NCBI RefSeq assembly: GCF_004327355.1
Contig: NZ_QJUM01000003.1
Location: forward strand, 124,001 to 188,000
DNA length: 64,000 bases
Reading direction: 5' to 3'
Source: Phytopseudomonas dryadis
GTDB taxonomy: Bacteria > Pseudomonadota > Gammaproteobacteria > Pseudomonadales > Pseudomonadaceae
How positions within the stretch are numbered: position 1 is the first letter of the stretch; every line of letters starts with the position of its first letter. A model generated the notes under the pieces. The model was not told where the DNA came from and did no database searches. It was given only the letters and a program-made list of their open reading frames with translations. The translations under genes were made by a program, and so were the position numbers. Shown piece by piece: positions 1 through 9,571 of the stretch.

Positions 1-10
1 GGTGCCCAGC

Positions 11-1633
11 ATGTCGATCTTTGAACAGGGTCTCGCCCCTGCCGCCGTGAACCATATCGCCCTGTCTCCGCTCAGCTTCATCGAGCGTACCGCCAGCGTC
101 TATCCGAACTACCCCGCCGTGATCCACGGCTCGATCCGCCGCAACTGGGCCGAGACCTACGCCCGTTGCCGGCGCCTGGCGTCGGCCCTGGCCGGACGCG
201 GCATCGGCAAGGGGGATACGGTGGCGGTGATGCTGCCGAACATCCCCGCCATGCTCGAGGCGCATTTCGGCGTGCCGATGATCGGCGCGGTGCTCAACAC
301 CCTCAACGTGCGCCTGGATGCCGAGGCCATCGCCTTCATGCTGCAGCACGGCGAGGCCAAGGTGCTGATCGCCGACCGCGAGTTCTTCGACGTGATCCAC
401 GCCGCCATCGGCATGCTCGACCACCCGCCGCTGGTGATCGACGTGGACGATCCCGAGTACGGCGAAGGCCAGGCGGTCAGCGACCTCGACTACGAAGCGC
501 TGCTGGCCGAAGGCGACCCGCAGTTCGCCTGGTCGTGGCCGGGCGACGAATGGGACGCCATCTCGCTCAATTACACCTCCGGCACCACCGGCAACCCCAA
601 GGGCGTGGTCTACCACCACCGCGGCGCCTTCCTCAACGCCATGGGCAACCAGATGACCTGGGCCATGGGCAACCACCCGGTGTACCTGTGGACCCTGCCG
701 ATGTTCCACTGCAACGGCTGGTGCTACCCCTGGACCATCACCGCGCTGGCCGGCGTGCACGTGTTCCTGCGCCGGGTCGACCCGCAGAAGATCCTCACCC
801 TGATCCGCGACGAGCAGGTCACCCACCTGTGCGGCGCGCCCATCGTGCTCAATGCCCTGGTGAACATGCCGGCCGAGGCCAAGGCGGCCATCGACCATCC
901 GGTTCAGGCCATGGTCGCCGGTGCCGCGCCGCCGGCCAAGGTGATCGGCGCCGTGGAGGAAATGGGCATCAAGGTCACCCACGTCTATGGCCTCACCGAG
1001 GTCTACGGCCCGGTCACCCTGTGCGCCTGGCACGCCGAGTGGGACGAGCTGCCGCTGGAGCAGCGCGCCGAGATCAAGGCCCGCCAGGGGGTGCGCTACC
1101 CGACCCTGGAGGGGTTGATGGTCGCCGACCCCAAGACCCTCGAACCGACTCCGCGCGACGGCCAGACCATCGGCGAGATCTTCATGCGCGGCAACACCGT
1201 GATGAAGGGCTACCTGAAGAATCCCAGCGCCACCGCCGAAGCCTTCGAGGGTGGCTGGTTCCACACCGGCGACCTGGCCGTGTGCCACCCGGACGGCTAC
1301 GTGGAAATCAAGGATCGGCTCAAGGACATCATCATCTCCGGCGGCGAGAACATCTCCACCATCGAGGTCGAGGGCGTGCTCTACCGTCACCCGGCGGTAC
1401 TGGAGGCCGCGGTGGTGGCGCGCCCGGACGAGAAGTGGGGCGAGACGCCCTGCGCCTTCATCACCGCCAAGGCCGACCAGCAGGGCGTGCGCGAAGCCGA
1501 CATCATCGCTTTCTGTCGCGAGCACCTGGCCAGCTTCAAGGTGCCACGCACGGTGGTCTTCACCCAGTTGCCGAAGACCAGCACCGGCAAGATCCAGAAG
1601 TTCGTCCTGCGCGACATGGCCAGGGCCCTCTGA
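11..1633 (+). CDS. Acyl-CoA synthetase (AMP-forming, ANL superfamily)
   Basis: This enzyme should activate a fatty or other carboxylic acid to its acyl-CoA through an acyl-adenylate, in the cytoplasm. The ATP-binding loop YTSGTTGNPKG begins near residue 188. The adenylation motif YGLTE and the hinge motif (TGD...KDRLKDIIISGGENIS) follow, and the adenylation lysine lies in STGKIQK at K527. At 540 residues it has the full family length. An in-frame GTG at position 2 would add three residues; the ATG at 11 is preferred, but the window edge hides any upstream start. Downstream acetate uptake, acyl-CoA dehydrogenase and thiolase genes suit a fatty-acid role. The chain length used cannot be told from sequence. 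Confidence 0.88.
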   Translation: MSIFEQGLAPAAVNHIALSPLSFIERTASVYPNYPAVIHGSIRRNWAETYARCRRLASALAGRGIGKGDTVAVMLPNIPAMLEAHFGVPMIGAVLNTLNVRLDAEAIAFMLQHGEAKVLIADREFFDVIHAAIGMLDHPPLVIDVDDPEYGEGQAVSDLDYEALLAEGDPQFAWSWPGDEWDAISLNYTSGTTGNPKGVVYHHRGAFLNAMGNQMTWAMGNHPVYLWTLPMFHCNGWCYPWTITALAGVHVFLRRVDPQKILTLIRDEQVTHLCGAPIVLNALVNMPAEAKAAIDHPVQAMVAGAAPPAKVIGAVEEMGIKVTHVYGLTEVYGPVTLCAWHAEWDELPLEQRAEIKARQGVRYPTLEGLMVADPKTLEPTPRDGQTIGEIFMRGNTVMKGYLKNPSATAEAFEGGWFHTGDLAVCHPDGYVEIKDRLKDIIISGGENISTIEVEGVLYRHPAVLEAAVVARPDEKWGETPCAFITAKADQQGVREADIIAFCREHLASFKVPRTVVFTQLPKTSTGKIQKFVLRDMARAL

Positions 1634-1658
1634 GGCGCAGCGCAAACGACCGAAAACA

Positions 1659-1744
1659 GCGCTGAAAGGCTGGAGGCTGAACGACGAGCGGCCCGAAGCC
1701 GCTCGCAAGCCGGGCTTTTCGTTCAGCTTTCCAGCCTCCAGCGC
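1659..1744. repeat. Dispersed palindromic repeat, copy A
   Basis: Imperfect inverted repeat with 26-nt arms (1659-1684 and 1719-1744) matching at about 19 of 26 positions, built from GCTGGA-like blocks. The loop contains a smaller hairpin (GCGGCCCGAAGCCGC). It lies just after the acyl-CoA synthetase gene. Related copies occur at 8490, 11065 and 54069. Confidence 0.75.
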
Positions 1745-1814
1745 CTTTTATCGAATGGCCATGTCGTGTCGCCCGCCGCAAGTCTAGGCACAACAAAAAC
1801 AAAGGAGCCGTACC

Positions 1815-2141
1815 ATGAGCCAACCCGAGTTGTCCCACGCGCAGAGTTGCGAGCGCATCCGCGCCAACCCCAAGTTCCAGGCACTGGCACGCAGCCGCGC
1901 GCGGCTGGCCTGGTCGCTGACCGCCCTGGTGCTGGGCGGCTACTACCTGTTCATGCTGGTGGTGGCGTTCGCCCCGCAGTGGCTGCATGCGCCGCTGGGC
2001 AGCGGCAGCCAGCTGACCGTCGGCATCCCCGCCGCCGCCGCGGTCATCGTGCTGTCCTGGCTGCTCACCGGCTGGTACGTGCGCGTCGCCAACACCCGTT
2101 TCGACGCGCTCGGCGCCGAACTGCTGGAGGATCTGCAATGA
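1815..2141 (+). CDS. yjcH: DUF485 small membrane protein paired with acetate permease
   Basis: A 108-residue inner-membrane protein of the DUF485/YjcH family, encoded immediately upstream of acetate permease genes in many proteobacteria. Two hydrophobic helices are visible, about residues 35-57 and 67-93, with a short cytoplasmic N-terminus. An AGGAG ribosome site precedes the ATG. Its stop codon overlaps the actP start (ATGA at 2138), so the two are probably translationally coupled. Its exact biochemical role is not established; co-function with ActP is inferred from this conserved pairing. Confidence 0.9.
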   Translation: MSQPELSHAQSCERIRANPKFQALARSRARLAWSLTALVLGGYYLFMLVVAFAPQWLHAPLGSGSQLTVGIPAAAAVIVLSWLLTGWYVRVANTRFDALGAELLEDLQ

Positions 2142-3802
2142 ACCGCCGCCTCCTCATCGGCAGCGCCGCCCTGCTCGGCCTGCTGCCCCTGGCGGCCAGC
2201 GCCGCGCCGGCGCTGGCCGCCAAGCAGCCGCTGAACCTGCACGCCATCGCCATGTTCTTCGTGTTCGTCATGGGCACCCTGGCGATCACCTGGTGGGCCG
2301 CGCGGCAGACCAAGTCCACCTCCGACTTCTACACCGCCGGCGGCGGCATCAGCGGCTTCCAGAACGGCCTGGCGATCGCCGGCGACTACATGTCGGCGGC
2401 GACCCTGCTGGGCCTGTCCAGCCTGGTGTTCGCCAGGGGCTACGACGGCTTCATCTACACCGTGGCGTTCTTCGTCGGCTGGCCGATCATCACCTTCCTG
2501 ATGGCCGAACGCCTGCGCAACCTGGGCCGCTACACCTTCGCCGACATCGTTTCCTACCGCCTCGACCAGACCCGCATCCGCACCTTCGCCGCGTTCGGCT
2601 CGCTGACCGTGGTGTGTTGCTACCTGGTGGTGCAGATGGTCGGCGCCGGCCAGCTGATCAAGCTGCTGTTCGGCCTCGACTACAGCACCGCGGTAATGGT
2701 GGTCGGCGTGCTGATGCTGGTCTACGTGATCTTCGGCGGCATGATCGCCACCACCTGGGTGCAGATCATCAAGGCCGTGCTGCTGTTGTCCGGCGGCACC
2801 ACCCTGGCCTTCCTGGCCCTGGCCGAGTTCGGTTTCAGCCTGGAGACCCTGGCCAGCCGCGCGGTGGAGGCGCACGCCAGCGGCTGGGCCATCATGGGCC
2901 CCGGCTCGATGCTCGCCGACCCGATCAACGCCGCCTCGCTGTCCCTCGGCCTGGTGTTCGGCATCGCCGGCCTGCCGCACATCCTGATGCGCTTCTTCAC
3001 CGTGCCCAACGCCAAGGAAGCGCGCAAATCGGTGTTCTACGCCACCGGCTTCATCGGCTTCTTCTTCCTGGTGGTGATGGTGCTGGGCTACGCCGCCATC
3101 GTCATCGTCGGCAGCGACCCACAGTTCTTCGTCGGCGGCGATACCGCCGGCGCGCTGATCGGCGGCGGCAACATGGTGGCCATGCACCTGGCCAAGGCGG
3201 TGGGCGGCAACCTGTTCCTCGGCTTCCTCTCCGCCGTGGCCTTCGCCACCATCCTCGCGGTGGTCGCCGGCCTGGCCCTGGCTGGCGCCTCGGCGATCTC
3301 CCACGACCTCTACGCCACCGTCTGGAAGAAGGGCACGGCCAGCGAGAAGGACGAGATGCGCGTGACCCGCATCGCCACCGTCGGCCTGGGCATCGTCGCC
3401 ATCGGCCTGGGCATCCTGTTCGAGCAGCAGAACGTCGCCTTCCTGGTCGGCCTGACCTTCGGCATCGCCGCCTCGACCAACTTCCCGGTGCTGATCATGG
3501 CCATGTACTGGAAGGATCTGACCACCCAGGGCGCCCTGGCCGGCGGCTTCGCCGGACTGGTCACCGCCCTGGTGCTGGTGATCCTGTCGCCGGCGGTGTG
3601 GGTGGCGGTACTGGGCAACGCCGAGGCGATCTACCCCTACGACCACCCGGCGCTGTTCTCCATGCCGCTGGCGTTCCTGGTGATCGTGGTGGTCTCCAGG
3701 CTCGATCGCAGCGCCCGCGCCGCCCGCGAGCGCGCCGCCTTCGACGACCAGTTCGTGCGCGCCCAGACCGGTCTGGGCGCGGCCGCCGCCTCCAGCCACT
3801 GA
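2138..3802 (+). CDS. actP: Cation/acetate symporter ActP
   Basis: A sodium:solute symporter-family permease of 554 residues that takes up acetate and other short monocarboxylates. The N-terminus carries a cleavable-looking hydrophobic leader ending ...[11 protein letters not shown], as in other ActP proteins, followed by about 13 transmembrane helices. The conserved core [20 protein letters not shown] follows TM1, and [19 protein letters not shown] is typical of the acetate subfamily. The ATG at 2138 overlaps the yjcH stop by four bases. In many bacteria this pair follows acetyl-CoA synthetase; here it follows a longer-chain-type acyl-CoA synthetase and the copy A repeat. Confidence 0.93.
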   Translation: MNRRLLIGSAALLGLLPLAASAAPALAAKQPLNLHAIAMFFVFVMGTLAITWWAARQTKSTSDFYTAGGGISGFQNGLAIAGDYMSAATLLGLSSLVFARGYDGFIYTVAFFVGWPIITFLMAERLRNLGRYTFADIVSYRLDQTRIRTFAAFGSLTVVCCYLVVQMVGAGQLIKLLFGLDYSTAVMVVGVLMLVYVIFGGMIATTWVQIIKAVLLLSGGTTLAFLALAEFGFSLETLASRAVEAHASGWAIMGPGSMLADPINAASLSLGLVFGIAGLPHILMRFFTVPNAKEARKSVFYATGFIGFFFLVVMVLGYAAIVIVGSDPQFFVGGDTAGALIGGGNMVAMHLAKAVGGNLFLGFLSAVAFATILAVVAGLALAGASAISHDLYATVWKKGTASEKDEMRVTRIATVGLGIVAIGLGILFEQQNVAFLVGLTFGIAASTNFPVLIMAMYWKDLTTQGALAGGFAGLVTALVLVILSPAVWVAVLGNAEAIYPYDHPALFSMPLAFLVIVVVSRLDRSARAARERAAFDDQFVRAQTGLGAAAASSH

Positions 3803-3877
3803 ATGCCGGGCGGGCTTGCTCCGCCCTCGTACAACCCTCGCCAGGCAGCCCGCCTGGCTCGTTCATGAGGTACAGCA

Positions 3878-5650
3878 ATGCCCGACTACAACGCCCCCCT
3901 GCGCGACATGCGTTTCGTCCTGCATGAGGTGTTCGACGCCCCGAGCCTGTGGGCACGCCTGCCGGCCCTGGCCGAGACGGTGGATGCCACCACCGCCGAC
4001 GCCATCCTCGAAGAAGCGGCCAAGGTCACCGGCACGCTGATCGCCCCGCTCAACCGCAGCGGCGACGAGGAAGGCGCGCACTGGCAAGACGGTATCGTCA
4101 CCACGCCCCAGGGCTTCAAGGAGGCCTATGCCACCTATATCGGCGGCGGCTGGGTCGGGCTGTCCGGCAACCCCGCCTACGGCGGCATGGGCATGCCCAA
4201 GATGCTCGCCGTGCAGTTCGAGGAAATGCTCTACGCCGCCGGCTCCAGCTTCGCCCTGTATTCGGCGCTGAGTTCCGGCGCCTGCCTGGCGATCGACGCC
4301 CACGCCAGCGAAGCGCTGAAGAGCACCTACCTGCCGCCGATGTACGAGGGCCGCTGGGCCGGCTCCATGTGCCTGACCGAAGCCCATGCCGGCACCGACC
4401 TGGGCATCATCAGAACCCGCGCCGAGGCTCAGGCCGACGGCAGCTATGCGATCAGCGGCAGCAAGATCTTCATCACCGGCGGCGAGCACGACCTGACCGA
4501 GAACATCGTCCACCTGGTGCTGGCCAAGCTGCCGGGCGCGCCGGCCGGGCCGAAAGGCATCTCGCTGTTCCTGGTGCCCAAGATCCTGGTCAACGCCGAC
4601 GGCAGCCTCGGTGCGCGCAACGCGGTGAGCTGTGGTTCCATCGAGCACAAGATGGGCATCAAGGCCTCGAGCACCTGCGTGATGAACTTCGATGGCGCCA
4701 CCGGCTACCTGATCGGCGAGGAAAACCGCGGCCTGGCGGCGATGTTCACGATGATGAACTACGAGCGCCTGTCCATCGGCATCCAGGGCATCGGTTGCGC
4801 CGAGGCGTCCTACCAGAGCGCCGCGGCCTACGCCCGCGAGCGCCTGCAGAGCCGCGCGCCGAGCGGCGCGCTGGCCCAGGACAAGGTCGCCGACCCGATC
4901 ATCGTGCACCCGGACGTGCGCCGCATGCTGCTGACCATGCGCGCCATGAGCGAAGGCGGGCGCGCCTTCGCCAGCTACGTCGGCCAGCAGCTCGACCTGA
5001 GCAAGTTCTCCGCCGATGCCGACGAGCGACAGGCCGCCGACGCCCTGGTCGCCCTGCTCACCCCGGTGGCCAAGGCGTTCTTCACCGACAGCGGCCTGGA
5101 AAGCTGCCTCCATGGCCAGCAGGTATTCGGCGGCCACGGCTATATCCGCGAATGGGGCCAGGAACAGCTGGTGCGCGACGTGCGCATCGCGCAGATCTAC
5201 GAAGGCACCAACGGCATCCAGGCCCTCGACCTGCTCGGGCGCAAGGTGATCGCCAACGGCGGCGCCGCGCTGCGCCTGTTCGCCAGCGAAATCCGCCACT
5301 TCGCCCAGCACCCCGGCACAGCCCATGGCAGCGAGCTGAGCCAGGCCCTGGAACGCCTGGAAACGCTCAGCGGCTGGCTGCTGGAACAGGCCAAGGCCGA
5401 CCCCAACGCGGTCGGCGCCGCCTCGGTGGACTACCTGCACCTGTTCGGCTACGTGGCCTACGCCTACATGTGGGCGCGCATGGCCGCGGTGGCCGAGGCC
5501 CGGCGCGATGACGACCCGGCCTTCTATGGCGCCAAGCTGGCCACCGCCGCGTTCTACTTCGCCCGCCTGCTGCCACGCACCCTGAGCCTGGAAGCGAGCA
5601 TCCGCGCCGGCAGCGCGCCGCTCTATGGGATGAGCGCCGAACAGTTCTGA
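3878..5650 (+). CDS. Acyl-CoA dehydrogenase, large form with C-terminal extension
   Basis: A 590-residue flavoprotein of the acyl-CoA dehydrogenase superfamily, which catalyses alpha,beta-dehydrogenation of acyl-CoA. It is about 200 residues longer than the classical enzyme; the extra C-terminal helical region is typical of the long FadE-type subgroup. Visible motifs are [13 protein letters not shown] (flavin/substrate loop), [11 protein letters not shown], and YEGTNGIQ, where E442 occupies the position of the catalytic base. The start at 3878 gives [11 protein letters not shown], a normal N-terminus for the subgroup. It is followed by a strong terminator and then a thiolase gene, consistent with beta-oxidation. 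Substrate chain length is unknown. Confidence 0.9.
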   Translation: MPDYNAPLRDMRFVLHEVFDAPSLWARLPALAETVDATTADAILEEAAKVTGTLIAPLNRSGDEEGAHWQDGIVTTPQGFKEAYATYIGGGWVGLSGNPAYGGMGMPKMLAVQFEEMLYAAGSSFALYSALSSGACLAIDAHASEALKSTYLPPMYEGRWAGSMCLTEAHAGTDLGIIRTRAEAQADGSYAISGSKIFITGGEHDLTENIVHLVLAKLPGAPAGPKGISLFLVPKILVNADGSLGARNAVSCGSIEHKMGIKASSTCVMNFDGATGYLIGEENRGLAAMFTMMNYERLSIGIQGIGCAEASYQSAAAYARERLQSRAPSGALAQDKVADPIIVHPDVRRMLLTMRAMSEGGRAFASYVGQQLDLSKFSADADERQAADALVALLTPVAKAFFTDSGLESCLHGQQVFGGHGYIREWGQEQLVRDVRIAQIYEGTNGIQALDLLGRKVIANGGAALRLFASEIRHFAQHPGTAHGSELSQALERLETLSGWLLEQAKADPNAVGAASVDYLHLFGYVAYAYMWARMAAVAEARRDDDPAFYGAKLATAAFYFARLLPRTLSLEASIRAGSAPLYGMSAEQF

Positions 5651-5656
5651 GCGTTT

Positions 5657-5695
5657 GCGCGGCATCACTGCCCGAGAGATGCCGCGCCTTTTTAT
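5657..5695 (+). terminator. Rho-independent terminator after acyl-CoA dehydrogenase
   Basis: A perfect 10-bp stem, GCGCGGCATC (5657-5666) with GATGCCGCGC (5678-5687), is followed by CTTTTTATT. It lies seven bases after the dehydrogenase stop and ends that transcript before the thiolase gene. Confidence 0.88.
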
Positions 5696-5738
5696 TCGAA
5701 CCGCCCGGTGCGCACGCCGCACCCCACGAGGAAACCCC

Positions 5739-6920
5739 ATGCGTGACGTCGTCATAGTTGCCGCCACCCGTACCGCCATCGGCACCTTCCAGGGCTCCCT
5801 GAGCCGCATTCCCGCGCCGGAGCTCGGCGCCGCGGTGATCCGCCGGCTGCTGGCCGACAGCGGCCTGCCCGGCGAGCAGGTGGACGAAGTGATCCTCGGC
5901 CAGGTGCTCACCGCCGGCAGCGGGCAGAACCCCGCGCGCCAGGCCGCGCTCAAGGCCGGCCTGCCACACACCGTGCCGGCGCTGACCCTGAACAAGGTCT
6001 GCGGCTCCGGCCTCAAGGCCGTGCACCTGGGCGCCCAGGCCATCGCCTGCGGCGACGCCGAGGTGGTGATCGCCGGTGGCCAGGAGAACATGAGCCTGTC
6101 GCCCTACCTCATGCCCGGCGCCCGCACGGGGCTGCGCATGGGCCACGCCAAGGCGATCGACAGCATGCTGCAGGACGGCCTGTGGGACGCCTTCAACGAC
6201 TACCACATGGGCATCACCGCGGAGAACCTGGCCGAACAATATGGCATCGGCCGCGACGAGCAGGATGCCTTCGCCGCCCGCTCCCAGCAGCGCGCCTGCG
6301 CGGCGATCGAGGCCGGACGCTTCACGGATGAGATCACCCCGGTCGAGATTCCCCAGCGCTACGGCGAGACGGTGATCTTCCAGCAGGACGAGCAACCGCG
6401 CCCCGACACCAGCGCCGCGTCCCTGGCCACGCTGCGCCCCGCCTTCAAGCGCGATGGCAGCGTCACCGCCGGCAACGCCTCGACCCTCAACGACGGCGCC
6501 GCCGCCGTGCTGCTGATGAGTGCCGGAAAGGCCGCCAGCCTCGGCCTGCCGGTACTGGCACGCATCAAGGCCCAGGCCAGCGCCGGGGTCGATCCGGCGA
6601 TCATGGGCATCGGCCCGGTGTTCGCCACCTGCAAGGCCCTGGACAAGGCCGGCTGGAGCCTGGAACAACTCGACCTGGTGGAGGCCAACGAAGCCTTCGC
6701 CGCCCAGGCCATCGCGGTCGGCCGCGAGCTGGGCTGGGACAGCGGCAAGGTCAACGTCAACGGCGGCGCCATCGCCCTCGGCCATCCCATCGGCGCGTCC
6801 GGCTGCCGTATCCTGGTCAGCCTGCTCCACGAGATGCGCCGGCGCGATGCGAAGAAGGGCCTGGCCACCCTGTGCATCGGCGGCGGCCAGGGCGTGGCGC
6901 TGGCGGTGGAGCGCGATTGA
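5739..6920 (+). CDS. Acetyl-CoA C-acetyltransferase (thiolase)
   Basis: A 393-residue thiolase, the standard length for biosynthetic/degradative acetyl-CoA acetyltransferases that interconvert two acetyl-CoA and acetoacetyl-CoA. All three active-site motifs are present: nucleophilic C88 in [12 protein letters not shown]349 in [10 protein letters not shown], and C379 in CIGGGQG. The ATG at 5739 has a GAGG ribosome site and gives [15 protein letters not shown], the canonical thiolase N-terminus; an upstream in-frame ATG would lie within the preceding terminator region. Whether it acts mainly in ketone-body breakdown or in beta-oxidation cannot be told from sequence. Confidence 0.92.
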   Translation: MRDVVIVAATRTAIGTFQGSLSRIPAPELGAAVIRRLLADSGLPGEQVDEVILGQVLTAGSGQNPARQAALKAGLPHTVPALTLNKVCGSGLKAVHLGAQAIACGDAEVVIAGGQENMSLSPYLMPGARTGLRMGHAKAIDSMLQDGLWDAFNDYHMGITAENLAEQYGIGRDEQDAFAARSQQRACAAIEAGRFTDEITPVEIPQRYGETVIFQQDEQPRPDTSAASLATLRPAFKRDGSVTAGNASTLNDGAAAVLLMSAGKAASLGLPVLARIKAQASAGVDPAIMGIGPVFATCKALDKAGWSLEQLDLVEANEAFAAQAIAVGRELGWDSGKVNVNGGAIALGHPIGASGCRILVSLLHEMRRRDAKKGLATLCIGGGQGVALAVERD

Positions 6921-6995
6921 ACGGCCCGGCCGGGGCTTGACTGCGGCGCTCGGCGCGGATAAAGGTTGCCCTTCATCCACTACGCAGCCATTGCC

Positions 6996-7490
6996 ATGAG
7001 CCTGGAGTCCGTCCGCGCCTTTTTCGCCGAGAAAGCCCCCGACCTGCAGGTCGTCGAACTGTCCACCAGCACCGCCACCGTGGCCCTGGCCGCCGAGGCC
7101 CACGGCGTGGAGCCGGGGCAGATCGCCAAGACCCTGGCCTTTCGCATCGGCGAGCGCCACCTGCTGATCGTCGCCCGCGGCGATGCGCGCATCGACAACC
7201 GCAAGATCAAGGACACCTTCAACGGCAAAGCCAAGCTGCTCGATGCCGAGACGGTGCTGGCCCTGACCAGCCACCCGGTCGGCGGCGTCTGCCCGTTCGG
7301 CCTGGCCACGGCCTTGCCGGTGTATTGCGATGTATCGCTGCGGGCCTTCGACGAAGTGGTGCCGGCCGCCGGCTCGATCCACAGCGCCGTGCGCATCGCC
7401 CCCGAACGCATGGCGCAACTGGTGCAAGCCCAGTGGGTGGATGTGTGCCAGGCGCTGCCCGTCGCAGCCACTGCCGAACAGGCCGTCTGA
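6996..7490 (+). CDS. YbaK/EbsC-family aminoacyl-tRNA deacylase-like protein
   Basis: A 164-residue cytoplasmic protein made of one YbaK/ProX editing domain. Such proteins hydrolyse mischarged aminoacyl-tRNA, for example Cys- or Ala-tRNA(Pro). The family features KTLAFRIGERHLLIVARGDARID and the loop VGGVCPFGL are visible. The ATG at 6996 is chosen because the protein then starts MSLESVRAFF as related proteins do; an in-frame TTG at 6966 is possible but lacks support. It is followed by the 2-hydroxyacid dehydrogenase gene after 22 bases and is probably co-transcribed with it. The preferred tRNA is not predictable here. Confidence 0.85.
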   Translation: MSLESVRAFFAEKAPDLQVVELSTSTATVALAAEAHGVEPGQIAKTLAFRIGERHLLIVARGDARIDNRKIKDTFNGKAKLLDAETVLALTSHPVGGVCPFGLATALPVYCDVSLRAFDEVVPAAGSIHSAVRIAPERMAQLVQAQWVDVCQALPVAATAEQAV

Positions 7491-7512
7491 AGCCATGGAC
7501 GATGGAGCCGTC

Positions 7513-8448
7513 ATGAAACCGCGACTGCTGATTCTCAACCCGCTCGGCGAAGCCAGCCTGGCGCGCATCGCCGAGCGCTTCGAGGTGCTCTACGCCGCCC
7601 AGGCCGGCGAGCGCGAAGCGGCCATCGCCAGCCACGGCGACAGCATCCAGGCGGTGCTGACCATCGGCACCATCGGCCTGAGCGGCGAGGAAATCGCCCG
7701 CCTGCCGCGCCTGGGTTTCATCGCCACCCTGGGCGTGGGCTACGAGCGGGTCGACCTGGACGCCGCACGCCAGCGCGGTATCGCCCTGTGCAACGGCGCC
7801 GGCAGCAATGCCGACTGCGTCGCCGACCACGCCATGGCGCTGCTGCTGGCGGCCATCCGCGATATCCGTAACCTGGACGTGGCCTGCCGCGCCGGCATCT
7901 GGCGCGATGCGCTGCCGATGCAGGCCAGCGTGTGCGGCAAACGCCTGGGCATCCTCGGCCTGGGCGCCATCGGCGACAAGCTCGCCCGGCGCGCCGCCGC
8001 CTTCGACATGCCGGTGGGCTACCACAATCGCTCGGCCAAGGCCGGCAGCCCGCACCGCTACTTCGCCAGCGCGCTGGAACTGGCCGACTGGTGCGACTGC
8101 CTGGTGGTCGCCATTCCCGGCGGCGCCGCGACCCGGTACCTGGTCGATGCCGACGTACTGACCGCGCTCGGCCCGCAGGGCTACCTGGTCAACGTGGCGC
8201 GCGGCAGCGTGGTCGATACCCGGGCCCTGGCGGTGGCCCTGCGCGAGGGCCGGATACGCGCCGCCGCCCTGGATGTCTACGAGAGCGAACCGCTGCCGCC
8301 CAGCGAACTGCTCGACCTGGACAACCTGATCCTCACGCCCCATGTCGGCGGCAGCTCCCCCCAGGCGCTGGAACAATCGCTGAGCCTGTTCCTCGACAAT
8401 ATCGACCGGTATTTCAGGGGCGAGCCGTTGCTGACGCCGATCGGCTGA
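7513..8448 (+). CDS. D-isomer-specific 2-hydroxyacid dehydrogenase
   Basis: A 311-residue NAD(P)-dependent dehydrogenase of the D-2-hydroxyacid family, related to glyoxylate/hydroxypyruvate reductases. The Rossmann motif GLGAIGDKLARR is clear. The catalytic triad is complete: R230 in NVARGSVVD, E259 in ESEPL, and H277 in TPHVGGSS. The ATG at 7513 is preferred over one at 7495 because a GGAG ribosome site lies five bases before it. The substrate (glyoxylate, hydroxypyruvate or another 2-keto acid) is not decided by the sequence. Repeat copy B follows the stop. Confidence 0.88.
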   Translation: MKPRLLILNPLGEASLARIAERFEVLYAAQAGEREAAIASHGDSIQAVLTIGTIGLSGEEIARLPRLGFIATLGVGYERVDLDAARQRGIALCNGAGSNADCVADHAMALLLAAIRDIRNLDVACRAGIWRDALPMQASVCGKRLGILGLGAIGDKLARRAAAFDMPVGYHNRSAKAGSPHRYFASALELADWCDCLVVAIPGGAATRYLVDADVLTALGPQGYLVNVARGSVVDTRALAVALREGRIRAAALDVYESEPLPPSELLDLDNLILTPHVGGSSPQALEQSLSLFLDNIDRYFRGEPLLTPIG

Positions 8449-8489
8449 GGGTTTCGCCGCTGCAAAGCGCAAGCGGACGGCCGATAGGA

Positions 8490-8594
8490 GCGCTAAAGGC
8501 TGGAGGCTGAACGACAAGCAACCCCATGGGCTCTTTCGTCCAGCTTTCCAGCCTCAAGCGTTTTTGATCGAAGGCCGAAGGCCGCTTGCGCCTT
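8490..8594. repeat. Dispersed palindromic repeat, copy B
   Basis: Palindromic arms at 8490-8515 and 8537-8560, plus a flank to about 8594. The stretch 8529-8594 is, base for base as read by eye, the reverse complement of 54069-54134 (copy D). It lies between the hydroxyacid dehydrogenase and the YceK-like lipoprotein gene. Confidence 0.75.
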
Positions 8595-8647
8595 AACGCA
8601 GCCATCAAGTTTCTACGACGTTCAACGAGAACGAGGATACCGCCGCC

Positions 8648-8944
8648 TCAACCACCACCGCGCACCTGCAGGCCGATGCCCAGGGCCTTGGCCAGCGACA
8701 GTGGCAGCAACAGGGTGTCGAGCAGGGCGCTGGCCGGCAGATCCAGGGCGGCATGGGTTGGCGCTTCGGCGCCGAAACGATCCAGCGGGCAACAACCGCC
8801 ATTCAGCGCGTACCAGTCCAGCCGTGTGCCGGCATAGACCACCGGCGCGCCGGGCTTGGCCGCGTCCAGCGTGCGCACGCTGGCGCAGCCGCCGCTGGCC
8901 AGCGTGGCGATCAGCAGCAGAAAGGCTGCAGCGCGCCTAGTCAT
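8648..8944 (-). CDS. YceK/YidQ-family outer-membrane lipoprotein
   Basis: A 98-residue lipoprotein. A type II signal peptide ([20 protein letters not shown]) puts the lipidated cysteine at residue 20. The body matches the small YceK/YidQ family by pattern (Y.G.R.D......P.....DLP.S...DTLLLPL). The family is of unknown function. The ATG at 8944 overlaps the end of ubiX by eight bases, so it is probably translated from the ubiX-mpl transcript; a GTG at 8950 is an alternative start. Confidence 0.8.
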   Translation of the reverse strand: MTRRAAAFLLLIATLASGGCASVRTLDAAKPGAPVVYAGTRLDWYALNGGCCPLDRFGAEAPTHAALDLPASALLDTLLLPLSLAKALGIGLQVRGGG

Positions 8945-9569
8945 CGCCACTGGTCAGGTGGTGCTCGCCCCAGCGCGGCAGCATGTCCTGCGGGATTTCC
9001 AGGCAATTGAGGATGCGCGCGACGACGAAATCGATCAGGTCGTCGATGGTCTGCGGCTGGTGATAGAAACCCGGCGCCGCCGGCAGAATCACCGCGCCGA
9101 GGTTGGACAGCTTGAGCATGTTCTCCAGGTGGATGCTGGAGAACGGCGCCTCGCGCGGCACCAGGATCAGTTGGCGGCGCTCCTTCAACGCCACATCGGC
9201 CGCCCGTTCGATCAGGTTGTTGCAGGCGCCGGTGGCGATCGCCGACAGGGTACCGGTGCTGCAGGGCAGCACCACCATTGCCGTTGGCGCACCGGAACCG
9301 GAGGCCGCCGGCGCCATCCAGTCCTCCTTGCCGTAGACGCGGATCTGCCCCGCCGCCGCCCCGGTGTATTCGCTGAGGAAGGTCTGCATGGCCTGGGGCT
9401 TGGCCGGCAGGGTGACATCGGTCTCGGTGGCCATGACCAGTTGCGCGGCCTTGGAGATGAGGAAATGCACCTCGCGATCCTCGCGCACCAGGCAATCGAG
9501 CAGGCGCAGACCGTACTGTGCGCCGGAGGCGCCGGTCATGGCCAGGGTGATGCGTTCGGGACCTGCCAT
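8937..9569 (-). CDS. ubiX: Flavin prenyltransferase UbiX
   Basis: A 210-residue enzyme that prenylates FMN with dimethylallyl phosphate, making the prenyl-FMN cofactor needed by UbiD decarboxylase in ubiquinone synthesis. It has the family signature [12 protein letters not shown] at the N-terminus, [23 protein letters not shown] in the middle, and the C-terminal [14 protein letters not shown] and [11 protein letters not shown] loops. The ATG at 9569 has a GGAGG site seven bases upstream and lies two bases after the mpl stop, so the two genes form an operon. A TTG at 9575 would add two residues and is less likely. Confidence 0.96.
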   Translation of the reverse strand: MAGPERITLAMTGASGAQYGLRLLDCLVREDREVHFLISKAAQLVMATETDVTLPAKPQAMQTFLSEYTGAAAGQIRVYGKEDWMAPAASGSGAPTAMVVLPCSTGTLSAIATGACNNLIERAADVALKERRQLILVPREAPFSSIHLENMLKLSNLGAVILPAAPGFYHQPQTIDDLIDFVVARILNCLEIPQDMLPRWGEHHLTSGDD

Positions 9570-9571
9570 GC

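Noticed and set aside
1943..3799. 618-codon open frame opposite actP
   Set aside because: Its Gly/His/Gln-rich translation is a typical shadow of a membrane-protein gene; actP is complete on the plus strand.
3840..3858. GCCAGGC/GCCTGGC hairpin before the acyl-CoA dehydrogenase
   Set aside because: No T-run follows and the stem is only 7 bp in a GC-rich spacer; it cannot be called a terminator or regulator with confidence.
3863..6091. 742-codon open frame opposite the acyl-CoA dehydrogenase and thiolase
   Set aside because: It spans two convincing genes and a terminator, and it has no recognisable domain.
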